48,125 nt of DNA from Telmatospirillum sp. (GTDB taxonomy: Bacteria; Pseudomonadota; Alphaproteobacteria; Rhodospirillales; Magnetospirillaceae). The number at the start of each line of letters is the position of its first letter. Position 1 is the first letter of the stretch. Position numbers and translations under genes: made by a program. The stretch lies in NCBI GenBank assembly GCA_031291415.1, contig JARLJB010000296.1:1-48125 (forward strand), in the 5' to 3' direction. The notes beneath the pieces are model-generated. The model had not been told where the DNA came from. It ran no database searches and saw only the letters and a list, made by a program, of their open reading frames with translations. Shown here piece by piece: positions 24,105-33,300 of the stretch.

Positions 24105-25103
24105 TCAAGCAATGCCAGCCCGCAGGCAGTCATGCATATGAATAATTCCGACCGGCCGCTTGGCATTGTCGACGACGAACAGGCTGGTGATCGATCGCGC
24201 GTTCATCACGTGCAACGCCTCCGCCGCCAGAGCATTCGGCCGCGTCGTTTTCGGGTCGGCAGTCATCACGTCGTTTGCCGTCCGATCGAACAGCCGGGGC
24301 TCAAGATGGCGCCGCAAGTCGCCGTCGGTGATGATCCCGGCAAGCCGTTGACCATCCCCAGTCAGCACGCCAACGCAGCCAAAGCTCTTATTGGTCATGA
24401 CCAGCAGGACCTGCCCCATCCCCAGATCACCGGCAACCAAAGGCAGATCGTCCCCGGTGTGCATCAGGTCATCGACCTTGAGCAGGCGGCGGCCAAGCTG
24501 ACCGCCGGGATGGAAGATCTGGAAATCGGCCGGAGAAAATCCTTTGCGTTCGAGCAAGGCGACGGCCAGGGCGTCGCCGAGCGCCAGCATCAAGGTCGTC
24601 GACGTGGTCGGTGCCAGTCCCATCGGACAGGCCTCGCCGACCTTGGGCAAAATCAACGCCACATCGGCCGCCTGCGCCAGCGTACTGCCGCTCTGGCTGG
24701 TCATCGCGACGAGTGGAATGGCAAAACGGCGGGAATAATGGACAACGTCCGTCAGCTCGGGCGTTTCGCCGGAATTGGACAGAGCGAGAATGGCGTCGTG
24801 GGGCGTGATCATCCCGAGATCGCCGTGACTGGCCTCGCCGGGATGCACATAGAGCGACGGCGTTCCGGTCGACGCCAAAGTCGCGGCGATCTTGCGGCCG
24901 ACGTGCCCGCTTTTGCCCATGCCGCTGACGATCACCCGGCCGGCATCTTTGACAGTCAACAGATCAAGAGCTTGCGCGACAATATCGGACTGCTGGTCGG
25001 CCATGATCCGGAGCGCATCTGATTCGGCTAGCAGAACCCGGCGGACAGACGCGACGTCGGCGGCGGCATGATCCGACGAGGCAATGGCATGGCTCGATGT
25101 CAT
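24105..25103 (-). CDS. kdsD: Arabinose-5-phosphate isomerase (KdsD/KpsF/GutQ family)
   Basis: 332 residues from the ATG at 25103 (RBS GGAAGA). The SIS sugar isomerase domain comes first (RVIVSGMGKSGHVGRKIAATLASTGTPSLYVHPGEASHGDLGM and ALSNSGETPEL), then LAPTTSTTLMLALGDALAVALLERKGF and two CBS domains. It converts ribulose-5-phosphate to arabinose-5-phosphate, the first step to Kdo for LPS. Its place at the head of lptC-lptA-lptB fits. A 215-bp gap upstream separates it from the RNase D gene and holds its promoter. Confidence 0.94.
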   Translation of the reverse strand: MTSSHAIASSDHAAADVASVRRVLLAESDALRIMADQQSDIVAQALDLLTVKDAGRVIVSGMGKSGHVGRKIAATLASTGTPSLYVHPGEASHGDLGMITPHDAILALSNSGETPELTDVVHYSRRFAIPLVAMTSQSGSTLAQAADVALILPKVGEACPMGLAPTTSTTLMLALGDALAVALLERKGFSPADFQIFHPGGQLGRRLLKVDDLMHTGDDLPLVAGDLGMGQVLLVMTNKSFGCVGVLTGDGQRLAGIITDGDLRRHLEPRLFDRTANDVMTADPKTTRPNALAAEALHVMNARSITSLFVVDNAKRPVGIIHMHDCLRAGIA

Positions 25104-25318
25104 GGATGTTTCTTCCAGGCTCAAGCCGACAGGTTGTATCCAATCGATCTCAAGCCGCATGTTGGGGCGCCCTCGGGCTGGAGGCGCGTTGGACTTTCCG
25201 CGAAGTATGCTGCCCCAGCCGGCAGCGGTCAATTTCGTTCAATGCCGCGAGACCTCGCGACCACTGCCCATTGCTTGGCACAACCGTCGCGCCCCCAACC
25301 CGGCGACGGCGATGCCGA

Positions 25319-25930
25319 TCAATGCGCGAAAATATCTTCTTCGTTCCAACCGGCGAGATCGAGCGCCGCGCGAATCGGCAGAAAACTGAAACAGGCGTCG
25401 GCGAGTGCCCGGCGGCCTTCACGATCGAGCAGCTCATCGAGCTTGCGCCGCAGCGCATGCAAATAAAGAACGTCAGACGCCGCGTAGGCGATCTGTTCTT
25501 CGCTAAGTTCGGCCGCGCCCCAGTCCGATGTCTGCTGCTGCTTGGACAGATCGATCCCCAACAGATCGCGGCACAGATCCTTGAGACCGTGACGATCGGT
25601 ATTGGTCCGGACCAATTTGCTTGCCACCTTGGTGCAATAGACCGGAGAACAGACGATGCCGAAATGCCGCTGGATCATCGCCAGATCGAAACGGGCATAG
25701 TGGAAAAGCTTCAGCACTTTCGGATCGGCCAGTAAGCCGCGCAGACGAGGCGCCCGGTAGTCGCGATCGGGAAAATGCACCACATGGGCATCGCCGTCGC
25801 CGGCCGAAAGCTGAACGACGCACAACCGGTCGCGCTGCAGATTGAGTCCCATCGTTTCGGAATCGATGGCCACGCCATTCTCGAAGGCGAGACCAGCCGG
25901 CAGATCGCCGCGATGATAATAGATCGACAC
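25319..25930 (-). CDS. rnd: Ribonuclease D-like 3'-5' exonuclease, catalytic domain only
   Basis: 203 residues from the GTG at 25930, giving the usual MSIYYHRGDLP start (a TTG at 25996 is in frame). The DEDDy residues are visible: D23 and E25 in AIDSETMGL, D82 in HYARFDLAM, Y149 and D153 in YAASDVLYL. The HRDC domains of the 375-residue E. coli enzyme are absent, which is the common short form in alphaproteobacteria. Likely substrate: tRNA and other stable RNA 3' ends. It lies directly downstream of the tRNA-Leu gene on the same strand. Confidence 0.9.
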   Translation of the reverse strand: MSIYYHRGDLPAGLAFENGVAIDSETMGLNLQRDRLCVVQLSAGDGDAHVVHFPDRDYRAPRLRGLLADPKVLKLFHYARFDLAMIQRHFGIVCSPVYCTKVASKLVRTNTDRHGLKDLCRDLLGIDLSKQQQTSDWGAAELSEEQIAYAASDVLYLHALRRKLDELLDREGRRALADACFSFLPIRAALDLAGWNEEDIFAH

Positions 25931-25978
25931 GATTGATGTCCGCTTGCCCAGATCACAGGAAGGTCTCGGCGGCCTTCC

Positions 25979-26015
25979 CCGGTGAGGCGGGAGCAAGATT
26001 ACCCCGCCTCACCGG
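25979..26015 (-). terminator. Hairpin downstream of tRNA-Leu
   Basis: Perfect 13-bp stem CCGGTGAGGCGGG / CCCGCCTCACCGG with an 11-nt loop, 10 bp past the CCA end of the tRNA gene. No T-tract follows, so it may act as a processing barrier as well as a terminator. Confidence 0.65.
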
Positions 26016-26024
26016 CTGGAAGGT

Positions 26025-26111
26025 TGGTGCCCAGGAGAAGACTCGAACTTCCACGACCTTGCGGCCGCTAGCACCTGAAGCTAGTGCGTCTACCAATTCC
26101 GCCACCTGGGC
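26025..26111 (-). tRNA. tRNA-Leu (anticodon CAG)
   Basis: 87 nt with the CCA encoded. The acceptor GCCCAGG pairs with CCTGGGC, the D-arm contains GGAATTGGTAGAC, the anticodon loop is CTTCAGG, the long class II variable arm is GGCCGCAAGGTC, and the T-loop is GTTCGAGTC. It reads CUG codons, the main leucine codon in this GC-rich DNA. Confidence 0.97.
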
Positions 26112-26150
26112 GCAGCAAATCCGCCATGGGCGGGCGTGCCGAGGCGGAGA

Positions 26151-26179
26151 TGGATACTGGCCCCGTCGAAAGATGTCAA
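26151..26179 (-). promoter_or_regulatory. Sigma-70 promoter of tRNA-Leu
   Basis: On the minus strand TTGACA (26179-26174), a 17-bp spacer and TATCCA (26156-26151). Transcription would begin near 26144, about 33 nt before the mature tRNA. Confidence 0.65.
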
Positions 26180-26578
26180 CGACTTTCATGCGAGCTATGC
26201 CTTCCCATCGGCGATCATCTGAAAAATGGCCGACGGCAACCAGCGTCACGCGGCGCGAGTGCCAGGAGAGCCTGACGCCCCGCCGTCCATGACAGGCGTC
26301 GCGGCGCCGCTGAAAATGATCTTCCATTACGGGAAATACATTATAAATTGCTATACCTTTAAGGGACCCGACCCATTGCCCATGGCCATCTTGCAGGACG
26401 CACGGACAAAGGTCCCGGCAGCGACGTGCGGAAACCGATGGTCGACGGGAAAAACGTCATAATTATGAACAGCTTTTCGGCCGCGGTACGAGTTGCGCAG
26501 GGTGGCTCCCTTCGTTTAGGTTAGAACCGGTCTTCACAACCACCTGCGACGCTTGCGTAATAGTTCAAGGAGGGGGGC
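26180..26578. other. Intergenic region upstream of the NDUFA9-like gene
   Basis: About 400 bp with no credible gene. An AT-rich stretch at 26325-26360 contrasts with its surroundings and may be promoter DNA. The gene to the right has its own AAGGAGG site at 26567-26573. Confidence 0.4.
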
Positions 26579-27574
26579 ATGACGACACGCCTGGTCACCG
26601 TCTTCGGCGGCTCGGGATTTATCGGCCGCCATCTGGTACAACGCCTGGCGGCGCGTGGATGGCGCGTTCGGGTCGCCGTTCGTGATCCGGACGGAGCCGC
26701 CTTTCTTTCTCCTCTCGGCGATGTCGGCCAAATCATCCCGTTGTATGCCGACATCACCAACAAGGCGTCCGTTGCTGCCGTCGTCGACGGCGCCCACTGG
26801 GTGGTCAACGCTGTCGGCATCCTGACCGAACATGGCCGCAGCAACTTCCAATCGATCCATGTCGATGGCGCGGGCAATATCGCCGCCGCGGCGGCGGCGG
26901 CGGGAGTCAAAGGCCTCGCCCAGATCTCGGCGATCGGCGCCGACGCCCAGTCACCGGCGGCCTATGCCCGGAGCAAGGCGGCCGCCGAAGAGGCGGTCTT
27001 GGCCGCTTTTCCAACGGCCGTCATCCTGCGGCCGAGTGTGGTGTTCGGTCCGGAGGACGATTTTTTCAATCGCTTCGCGACGATGACCAGCTTCAGTCCA
27101 ATCCTGCCGGTCATCGTCACCCGAGGCTTCAGTCTGTTGCCGGGTTCCGAAACAACCGGATGCCCTCTGTTCGGCAATGGCGGTCCCAGACTGCAGCCGG
27201 TCTATGTCGGCGATGTCGCCGACGCCATTTTCAACGCCCTGTCGCAGCCGGCCTGGGCTGGCAAGATCTTCGAACTTGGCGGGCCCGAGGTGCTTTCTCT
27301 CAAGCAGATTCTCGAAATGGTGCTGCGGGCGACCGGCCGCCGCCGCATACTGCTGCCGCTGCCGCTGGCCGTGGCCCGCATCCAAGCGCAACTCATGCGA
27401 ATTCTGCCCAATCCGCCGCTGACGACCGATCAGATCAAATTGTTGTCCATCGACAATGTGGTTAGCGACGGTGCCCTCGGCCTCGCCGATCTCGGTATTG
27501 CCGCCACCGCCGCCGAATCGGTGGTGTCACGCTATCTCGGGCGCTTCCGCAATCCCTACGCTCCGGCGGCGTAA
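26579..27574 (+). CDS. Complex I NDUFA9-like atypical SDR (NAD(P)-binding epimerase family)
   Basis: 331 residues with a strong AAGGAGG site. The Rossmann motif is TVFGGSGFIGRHLVQRLAARGWRVRVAVRDP, followed by DITNKASVAAVVDGAHWVVNAVG, ISAIGADAQSPAAYARSKAAAEEAV (YxxxK active-site spacing with YARSK) and ILRPSVVFGPEDDFFNRFA, which is diagnostic for NDUFA9-like proteins. The mitochondrial homologue is an accessory subunit of complex I that binds NADPH. Bacterial copies are of uncertain role, perhaps quinone-related. It converges on uppP with 5 bp between stops. Confidence 0.86.
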   Translation: MTTRLVTVFGGSGFIGRHLVQRLAARGWRVRVAVRDPDGAAFLSPLGDVGQIIPLYADITNKASVAAVVDGAHWVVNAVGILTEHGRSNFQSIHVDGAGNIAAAAAAAGVKGLAQISAIGADAQSPAAYARSKAAAEEAVLAAFPTAVILRPSVVFGPEDDFFNRFATMTSFSPILPVIVTRGFSLLPGSETTGCPLFGNGGPRLQPVYVGDVADAIFNALSQPAWAGKIFELGGPEVLSLKQILEMVLRATGRRRILLPLPLAVARIQAQLMRILPNPPLTTDQIKLLSIDNVVSDGALGLADLGIAATAAESVVSRYLGRFRNPYAPAA

Positions 27575-27579
27575 CACTT

Positions 27580-28368
27580 TCAAAGACCGGCAAGAGCGAT
27601 CAGACCGCCGCCGACCAGCAGGCGATAAAGGCAGAACGGCCACAGCCCGGCACGCCGGATCCAGGCCGTGGTCGCCGAAACCGCCAGAAGAACGAAAACG
27701 AAGGTCACGGCGAAGACCAGGACATCGCTGTCAGCCGGCCGCAACCCCTCAAAATAGTACTGCACGGCGCTGCGTCCACCTTCGGCCAACAGGATCGGAA
27801 TATTAGTTAACAATACAAAACGATAGGCGTCGGGTCTCTCGAGACCGGAAAGACGCGCCATGGTCAGGCCTGCCGCCACCCGGCCAACCCCGGGGATCAG
27901 CGCCAGGAGCTGAATCACGCCGACGACCAGCGCGCTTACATATTCGAGATGCTCGATGCGCTTTACCGTCATCGACATCTTGTCGACCAACCCCATGACG
28001 AGAGCGCTTGCGATGGTGATGGCCCCGACGACGGTCAGGTCGCCCAGACCCGGGACCGGCGGCGCCAGGAGCAAAGTCGTGACGATCAGCCAAGGCGTTG
28101 CCGCCACCGCCGCCTTGACCAGCAGGATCGATCCCGGTTCGATCCGTCGGCGGCGAATCCGCCAAAGCCCCAGGCCGATAGCCAGCACGTCGCGCCAGAG
28201 ATAGAAGAGAAGGGCCATGGCGGCCGCGATATGAACGGTGGCGCCGATGGTGCCGGCGCGCCATCCAGCCACCTTTGAGACGACAAGGGCATGACCGGTG
28301 GCGTCGATCGGCAATATGTCTGCGACACCCTCGACAAAGGCGAGAATCGCGAGATCTGGCAGTTGCAA
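27580..28368 (-). CDS. Undecaprenyl-diphosphatase (UppP/BacA)-like membrane protein, divergent active site
   Basis: 262 residues from a TTG at 28368 behind GGGGG, with at least seven hydrophobic segments. It keeps the UppP architecture: the first motif EGVADILPIDATGHALV (residues 13-29) and the second PGVGRVAAGLTMARLSGL (159-176) followed by RFVLLTNIP. Canonical UppP has QGLTEFLPISSSGHL and PGTSRSG. Here the second glutamate is D17, the SSS is DAT (22-24), and the SRS serines are lost while R163 stays. UppP recycles undecaprenyl pyrophosphate. These changes raise doubt about that activity. Confidence 0.82.
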   Translation of the reverse strand: MQLPDLAILAFVEGVADILPIDATGHALVVSKVAGWRAGTIGATVHIAAAMALLFYLWRDVLAIGLGLWRIRRRRIEPGSILLVKAAVAATPWLIVTTLLLAPPVPGLGDLTVVGAITIASALVMGLVDKMSMTVKRIEHLEYVSALVVGVIQLLALIPGVGRVAAGLTMARLSGLERPDAYRFVLLTNIPILLAEGGRSAVQYYFEGLRPADSDVLVFAVTFVFVLLAVSATTAWIRRAGLWPFCLYRLLVGGGLIALAGL

Positions 28369-28851
28369 GGCTGACTACCCCCTAGTGGTCCAACCCAGAC
28401 GCTGGGAACCCAAGGATCTGGATAAGCTGGCCCACCAACAAATTGAATTGTGGTCCGATCATCTCCGGCGCCAGGGACTCAAGCGCCCGAGCTATCGGCC
28501 CGCCAATGCGTCGCGAGACGTCGCCCTCTGCGACGGCCGACCGTGGCCGGCGTGCGTCGCACTCGAAAATTGAAAATCCCCCATTGGGAAACGGTGCGGT
28601 GCTTCCGCCCGGGCTTATAGCACAGACAAGGACGCTTTGAAAAATGACGAGATAGTACAAATATGTTACCTAATTTTTTCCATCTCCATCCATCTTCCGT
28701 GACAGGCGCCGATATAGAAACCCGTATCACCATTAAATAGTCATCATTGTTGACCTATATTGCGCTTTTCCCTCGCTTTGCCTCAGAAATCAGCGTAAGA
28801 AAATCGCCCATCTCGCCACCGCGCCGGTCCTCGTTTTGGGAGCCTTACGTC
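28369..28851. other. Intergenic region upstream of gltD
   Basis: A possible 92-codon minus-strand frame (28382-28660, TTG start) has a hydrophobic C-terminus but no ribosome binding site and no recognisable family, so I do not call it. The right part is AT-rich (28650-28770) and probably holds the gltDB promoter. TTGACC occurs at 28750 without a well-placed -10. Confidence 0.4.
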
Positions 28852-30288
28852 ATGCCGTCGAAAATGCTGCAGTTCACCCGCGTCCACCGGGCCACACCAG
28901 ACAAGCGTAAGCCGGCCGAACGACGGAACGACTTCGGCGAAATCTATCAACCATTCACCACCGATCAGGCCGCCACCCAGGCCTCGCGGTGCGAGCAATG
29001 CGGCATTCCCTTCTGCCAGATTCACTGTCCGGTCGGGAACAACATCCCGGACTGGCTGATGCTGGCGGCGTCGGGCCGCATGGACGAGGCCTATGCACTG
29101 TCCTCGGCAACCAACAATTTTCCGGAAATCTGCGGTCGCATCTGCCCCCAGGATCGCCTGTGCGAGGGAAGCTGCGTCCTCGAACAAAGCCATCACGGCG
29201 CCGTCACCATCGGCACGATGGAAAAGCACATCACCGACACGGCCTGGGCCAACGGCTGGGTCAAACCATCACGGCCGCTGGCGGAAAAAAACGACTCGGT
29301 GGGGATCGTCGGGGCCGGTCCGGCCGGCTTGGCGGCCGCCGACCAGTTGCGCAAGCAAGGCTATCAGGTGCATGTCTACGACCGCCACGACCGCGCTGGC
29401 GGCCTGTTGATTTACGGAATCCCGGGATTCAAACTCGACAAGGATATCGTTACCCGGCGGACCCGGTTGCTGGCTGACGGTGGCGTCACCTTCCATCTCG
29501 GATTTTCGGTCGGGCGCGACGCTTCGCTGGCCGAACTGCGAAGCCGGCACGCCGCCGTCCTGATCGCCACCGGCGTCTACAAGGCCCGTCAGCTGTCGGT
29601 CCCCGGTGCCGGCCTGGCGGGCATCGTTCCGGCCTTGGATTATCTGACCACCAGCAACCGCATTGGATTGGGCGACAAGGTCGGCGATTTCGACAACGGC
29701 CGCCTGAATGCCGCCGACAGGAATGTCGTGGTCATCGGCGGCGGTGATACCGCCATGGATTGCGTGCGGACGGCCATCCGCCAAGGGGCCCGCTCCGTGA
29801 AATGCCTCTACCGGCGCGACCGCGCCAACATGCCGGGATCGAAGCGCGAGGTCGGCCATGCCGAGGAGGAAGGCGTCGAATTCGTCTGGCAGGTTGCTCC
29901 CGAGGCGATCCTCGGCAACGGCCGCGTCGAGGGCGTGCGCTGTGTAAAGATGCATTTGGGCATTGCCGACAGTTCCGGCCGGCAGATGCCGACCGCCATT
30001 GACGGATCGCACTTCACCATTCCGGCCGATCTGGTAATCACCGCGCTGGGATTCGATCCTGAGGATGTTCCGGCATTGTTCGGTGCTCCGGATCTGGAAC
30101 TCGCCAGCCGGGGTACGATCCGTGTCGACGGACGGACCCAAATGACCACGCTGCCCGGGGTCTTTGCCGCCGGCGACATCGCCCGCGGCGCCTCGCTGGT
30201 GGTCTGGGCGATCAAGGACGGCCGCGACGCCGCCGCTTCCATCGACCAATTCATCTGTTCGGCGAAGACCAGGCAAGCCGCCGAATAG
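28852..30288 (+). CDS. gltD: Glutamate synthase, NADPH-dependent, small (beta) subunit
   Basis: 478 residues from the ATG at 28852 (GGGAG nine bases upstream). The N-terminal cysteines for the [4Fe-4S] clusters lie in RCEQCGIPFCQIHCPVGNNIPDW and ICGRICPQDRLCEGSC. The FAD motif GAGPAGLAAADQLRKQG and the NADPH motif VIGGGDTAMDCVRTA follow. It passes electrons from NADPH to the large subunit. gltD precedes gltB here, opposite to E. coli. The 89-bp gap to gltB holds a small GGCGGG/CCCGCC hairpin. Confidence 0.96.
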   Translation: MPSKMLQFTRVHRATPDKRKPAERRNDFGEIYQPFTTDQAATQASRCEQCGIPFCQIHCPVGNNIPDWLMLAASGRMDEAYALSSATNNFPEICGRICPQDRLCEGSCVLEQSHHGAVTIGTMEKHITDTAWANGWVKPSRPLAEKNDSVGIVGAGPAGLAAADQLRKQGYQVHVYDRHDRAGGLLIYGIPGFKLDKDIVTRRTRLLADGGVTFHLGFSVGRDASLAELRSRHAAVLIATGVYKARQLSVPGAGLAGIVPALDYLTTSNRIGLGDKVGDFDNGRLNAADRNVVVIGGGDTAMDCVRTAIRQGARSVKCLYRRDRANMPGSKREVGHAEEEGVEFVWQVAPEAILGNGRVEGVRCVKMHLGIADSSGRQMPTAIDGSHFTIPADLVITALGFDPEDVPALFGAPDLELASRGTIRVDGRTQMTTLPGVFAAGDIARGASLVVWAIKDGRDAAASIDQFICSAKTRQAAE

Positions 30289-30377
30289 CCACCCCTTCCG
30301 GCAGGCGGGAACGGATCCCGCCGCCGCCGAACCGTCAATCGCCGTCCGCACCCGCAAGCGGGCCGAGGAGAAGTGCC

Positions 30378-33300
30378 ATGACCAACCAGCTGCCGACCGC
30401 ACGCGACGAAGGCCGGATTTTCGTCGACCAGTATCTCGCCGGACAGGCGACCCTGGAGGCCGCCGGAATCGATACCCGCCCGCATGACGCCTGCGGCGTC
30501 GGTTTGGTCGCCGCCCTCGATGGACGGCCGCGCCGCGCCGTCGTCGTCGCCGGCATCGAGGCCTTGAAGGCGGTCTATCACCGGGGGGCCGTCGATGCCG
30601 ACGGCAAGACCGGCGACGGCGCCGGCATCCACGTCGAGATTCCGCAGGACTTCTTCAAGGATCACATTCGTCACCAGGGCCATGAACCGGTCCCCGGACG
30701 TCTGGCGGTCGGGCAGTGCTTCCTGCCGAAAACCGACCTGTCGGCGCAGGAACGCTGCCGGACGATCGTCGAAACCGAGATTCTGAACTTCGGCTACACC
30801 ATCTACGGCTGGCGCCAGGTTCCGGTAAATGTCGCGGTGATCGGCGAAAAGGCCAATGCGACGCGGCCCGAGATCGAACAGATCATGATCGCCAACAGCA
30901 AGGGCGTCGACGAGCAGACCTTCGAGACCGACCTCTATATCATCCGCCGCCGCATCGAAAAGCAGGTCCTGGCCGACCACATCTCGGACTTCTATATCTG
31001 TTCCTTGTCCTGCCGTTCGGTCATCTACAAGGGCATGTTCCTGGCCGAACAGCTCTCGGTCTTCTATCCGGATCTGCTCGACGAGCGTTTCGTCTCGTCC
31101 TTTGCCATCTACCACCAGCGCTATTCCACCAACACCTTCCCGACCTGGCGTCTGGCCCAGCCCTTCCGCATGCTCGCCCACAATGGCGAGATCAACACCT
31201 TGACCGGCAACCTCAACTGGATGAAGTCGCACGAAACGCGGCTTGCCCATGAGACCTTCGGCGAGCGGATCGGCGACATCAAACCGGTGGTCCAGCCCGG
31301 TGGATCGGATTCGGCAACGCTCGATAACGTCTTCGAACTGCTGGTACGGGCCGGCCGCGACGCTCCGATGGTCAAATCGATGCTGGTACCCGAAAGCCTT
31401 GGCAACAACGCCACCATGCCGCAGACGCACCGCGACTTCTTCGGTTACTGCAATTCGGTGATCGAGCCATGGGACGGCCCGGCGGCTCTGGCGGCCACTG
31501 ACGGTCATTGGGTCATCGCCGGCATGGATCGCAACGGCCTTAGGCCGATGCGCTATACCATCACCACCGATGGTCTGCTGATCGTCGGTTCGGAAGCCGG
31601 CATGGTCCGGGTGGCCGAGACCGACGTCGTGGAAAAGGGCCGTGTCGGTCCCGGCCAGATGATCGCCGTCGACCTCAAGACCGCCAAGTTCTACAAGGAC
31701 CGGCCGCTCAAGGATCTGCTGGCGGCCCGCAAACCCTACGGCCAATGGCTGAAACGTACGACGCCGCTCGACAGTCTGATCCGCAGCGACGCCGCCGAGC
31801 CCTCCCAGTTGTCGGCGGACGATTTGCATCGCCGCCAGTTTTGCTATGGCATCACCATGGAGGATCTCGAACTGATTCTCCATCCGATGGTCGCCGATGC
31901 CAAAGAGGCGCTTGGCTCAATGGGCGACGACACGCCGCTGGCCGTGCTGTCGAACCGCTATCGCAGCCTGCACCACTATTTCCGCCAGACTTTCAGCCAG
32001 GTGACCAATCCGCCGATCGACAGCTTGCGCGAAAGCCGCGTCATGAGCCTCAAGACCCGGCTTGGCAATCTTGGCAACATTCTCGACGAGGACGAAAGCC
32101 AGTGCGAGCTCCTGCAGTTGGAAAGCCCGGTGCTCTCCAACGCCGAGATCCACGCGATGCGCGCCTACATGGGCGACACGGCCGCCGAGATCGACTGCGT
32201 TTTCGACCCCAAGGACGGCGAGCACGCCTTGGCCAACGCCATCAAACGCATCCAGCGGGAGGCCGAGGACGCCGTGCGCGGCGGCTGCACACATGTGATT
32301 CTGTCCGATGAGAAAGCCGGTCCGGCCTTGGCGCCGATTCCGATGATCCTGGCCGCCGGCGCCGTGCACACCTATCTGGTCCGCCAGCAGCTCAGGACCT
32401 TCACCTCGCTCAACGTCCGCTCCGGCGAATGTCTCGACGTTCATTATTTCGCCGTGCTGATCGGCGTCGGAGCCACCACCGTCAACGCCTACGTTGCACA
32501 GGAAAGCATCGCCGAGCGCCATCGCCGCGGCCTGTTCCCCGGCCTGTCGCTTGAGGAGTGCGTCCAGCGCTACATCCACGCCATCGACCAGGGCCTTTTG
32601 AAGGTTATGTCGAAAATGGGCATTTCGGTGATCTCCAGCTATCGCGGCGGTTACTGCTTCGAGGCCGTCGGCCTGTCGCGCGCCCTGATCGCCGAGTTCT
32701 TCCCCGGCATGAGTTCGCGGATCTCCGGCCTCGGGCTGGCCGGCATCCAGCACAAAGTCATCGAGATGCATGAGCGCGCCTATGGTGCCGGCGAAACCAC
32801 ACTGCCGGTCGGCGGCTTCTACCGGTCGCGCCGCGACGGCGAGGCGCACAGCTTCGACGGCAACCTCATCCATCTGCTGCAAAAGGCTGTGGCGACCGAC
32901 AGTTACACCGCCTACAAGCGCTATTCCGAGGGCCTGCGCAAACTGCCGCCGATCAATCTGCGCGATCTTCTCGAATACAAACCGGCGGCGGCGCCGATCT
33001 CCACCGATGAGGTCGAATCAGTCACCGAGATCCGCAAGCGTTTCCTGACACCCGGCATGTCCTTGGGCGCGCTCAGCCCGGAAGCGCACGGCACTTTGAA
33101 CATCGCGATGAATCGCATCGGCGCCAAATCGGTTTCCGGCGAAGGTGGTGAGGATCCGGCCCGCTACAAACCGGCCGCCAACGGCGACAACGCCAATTCG
33201 GCGATCAAGCAGGTGGCCTCCGGCCGCTTCGGCGTCACCGCAGAATATCTCAACAACTGCCGCGAAATCGAAATCAAAGTCGCCCAGGGCGCCAAGCCCG

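Noticed and set aside
25275-25291. TGGCAC-N-GC sigma-54 type match with correct spacing in the kdsD-rnd gap
   Set aside because: It points along the plus strand, where no gene follows; the flanking genes are on the minus strand.
26226-26462. 78-codon plus-strand frame in the gap after tRNA-Leu
   Set aside because: No ribosome binding site at any start, unusual composition and no recognisable motif.
28382-28660. 92-codon minus-strand frame upstream of gltD
   Set aside because: The TTG start lacks a ribosome binding site, the first half is low-quality sequence and no family is recognised.
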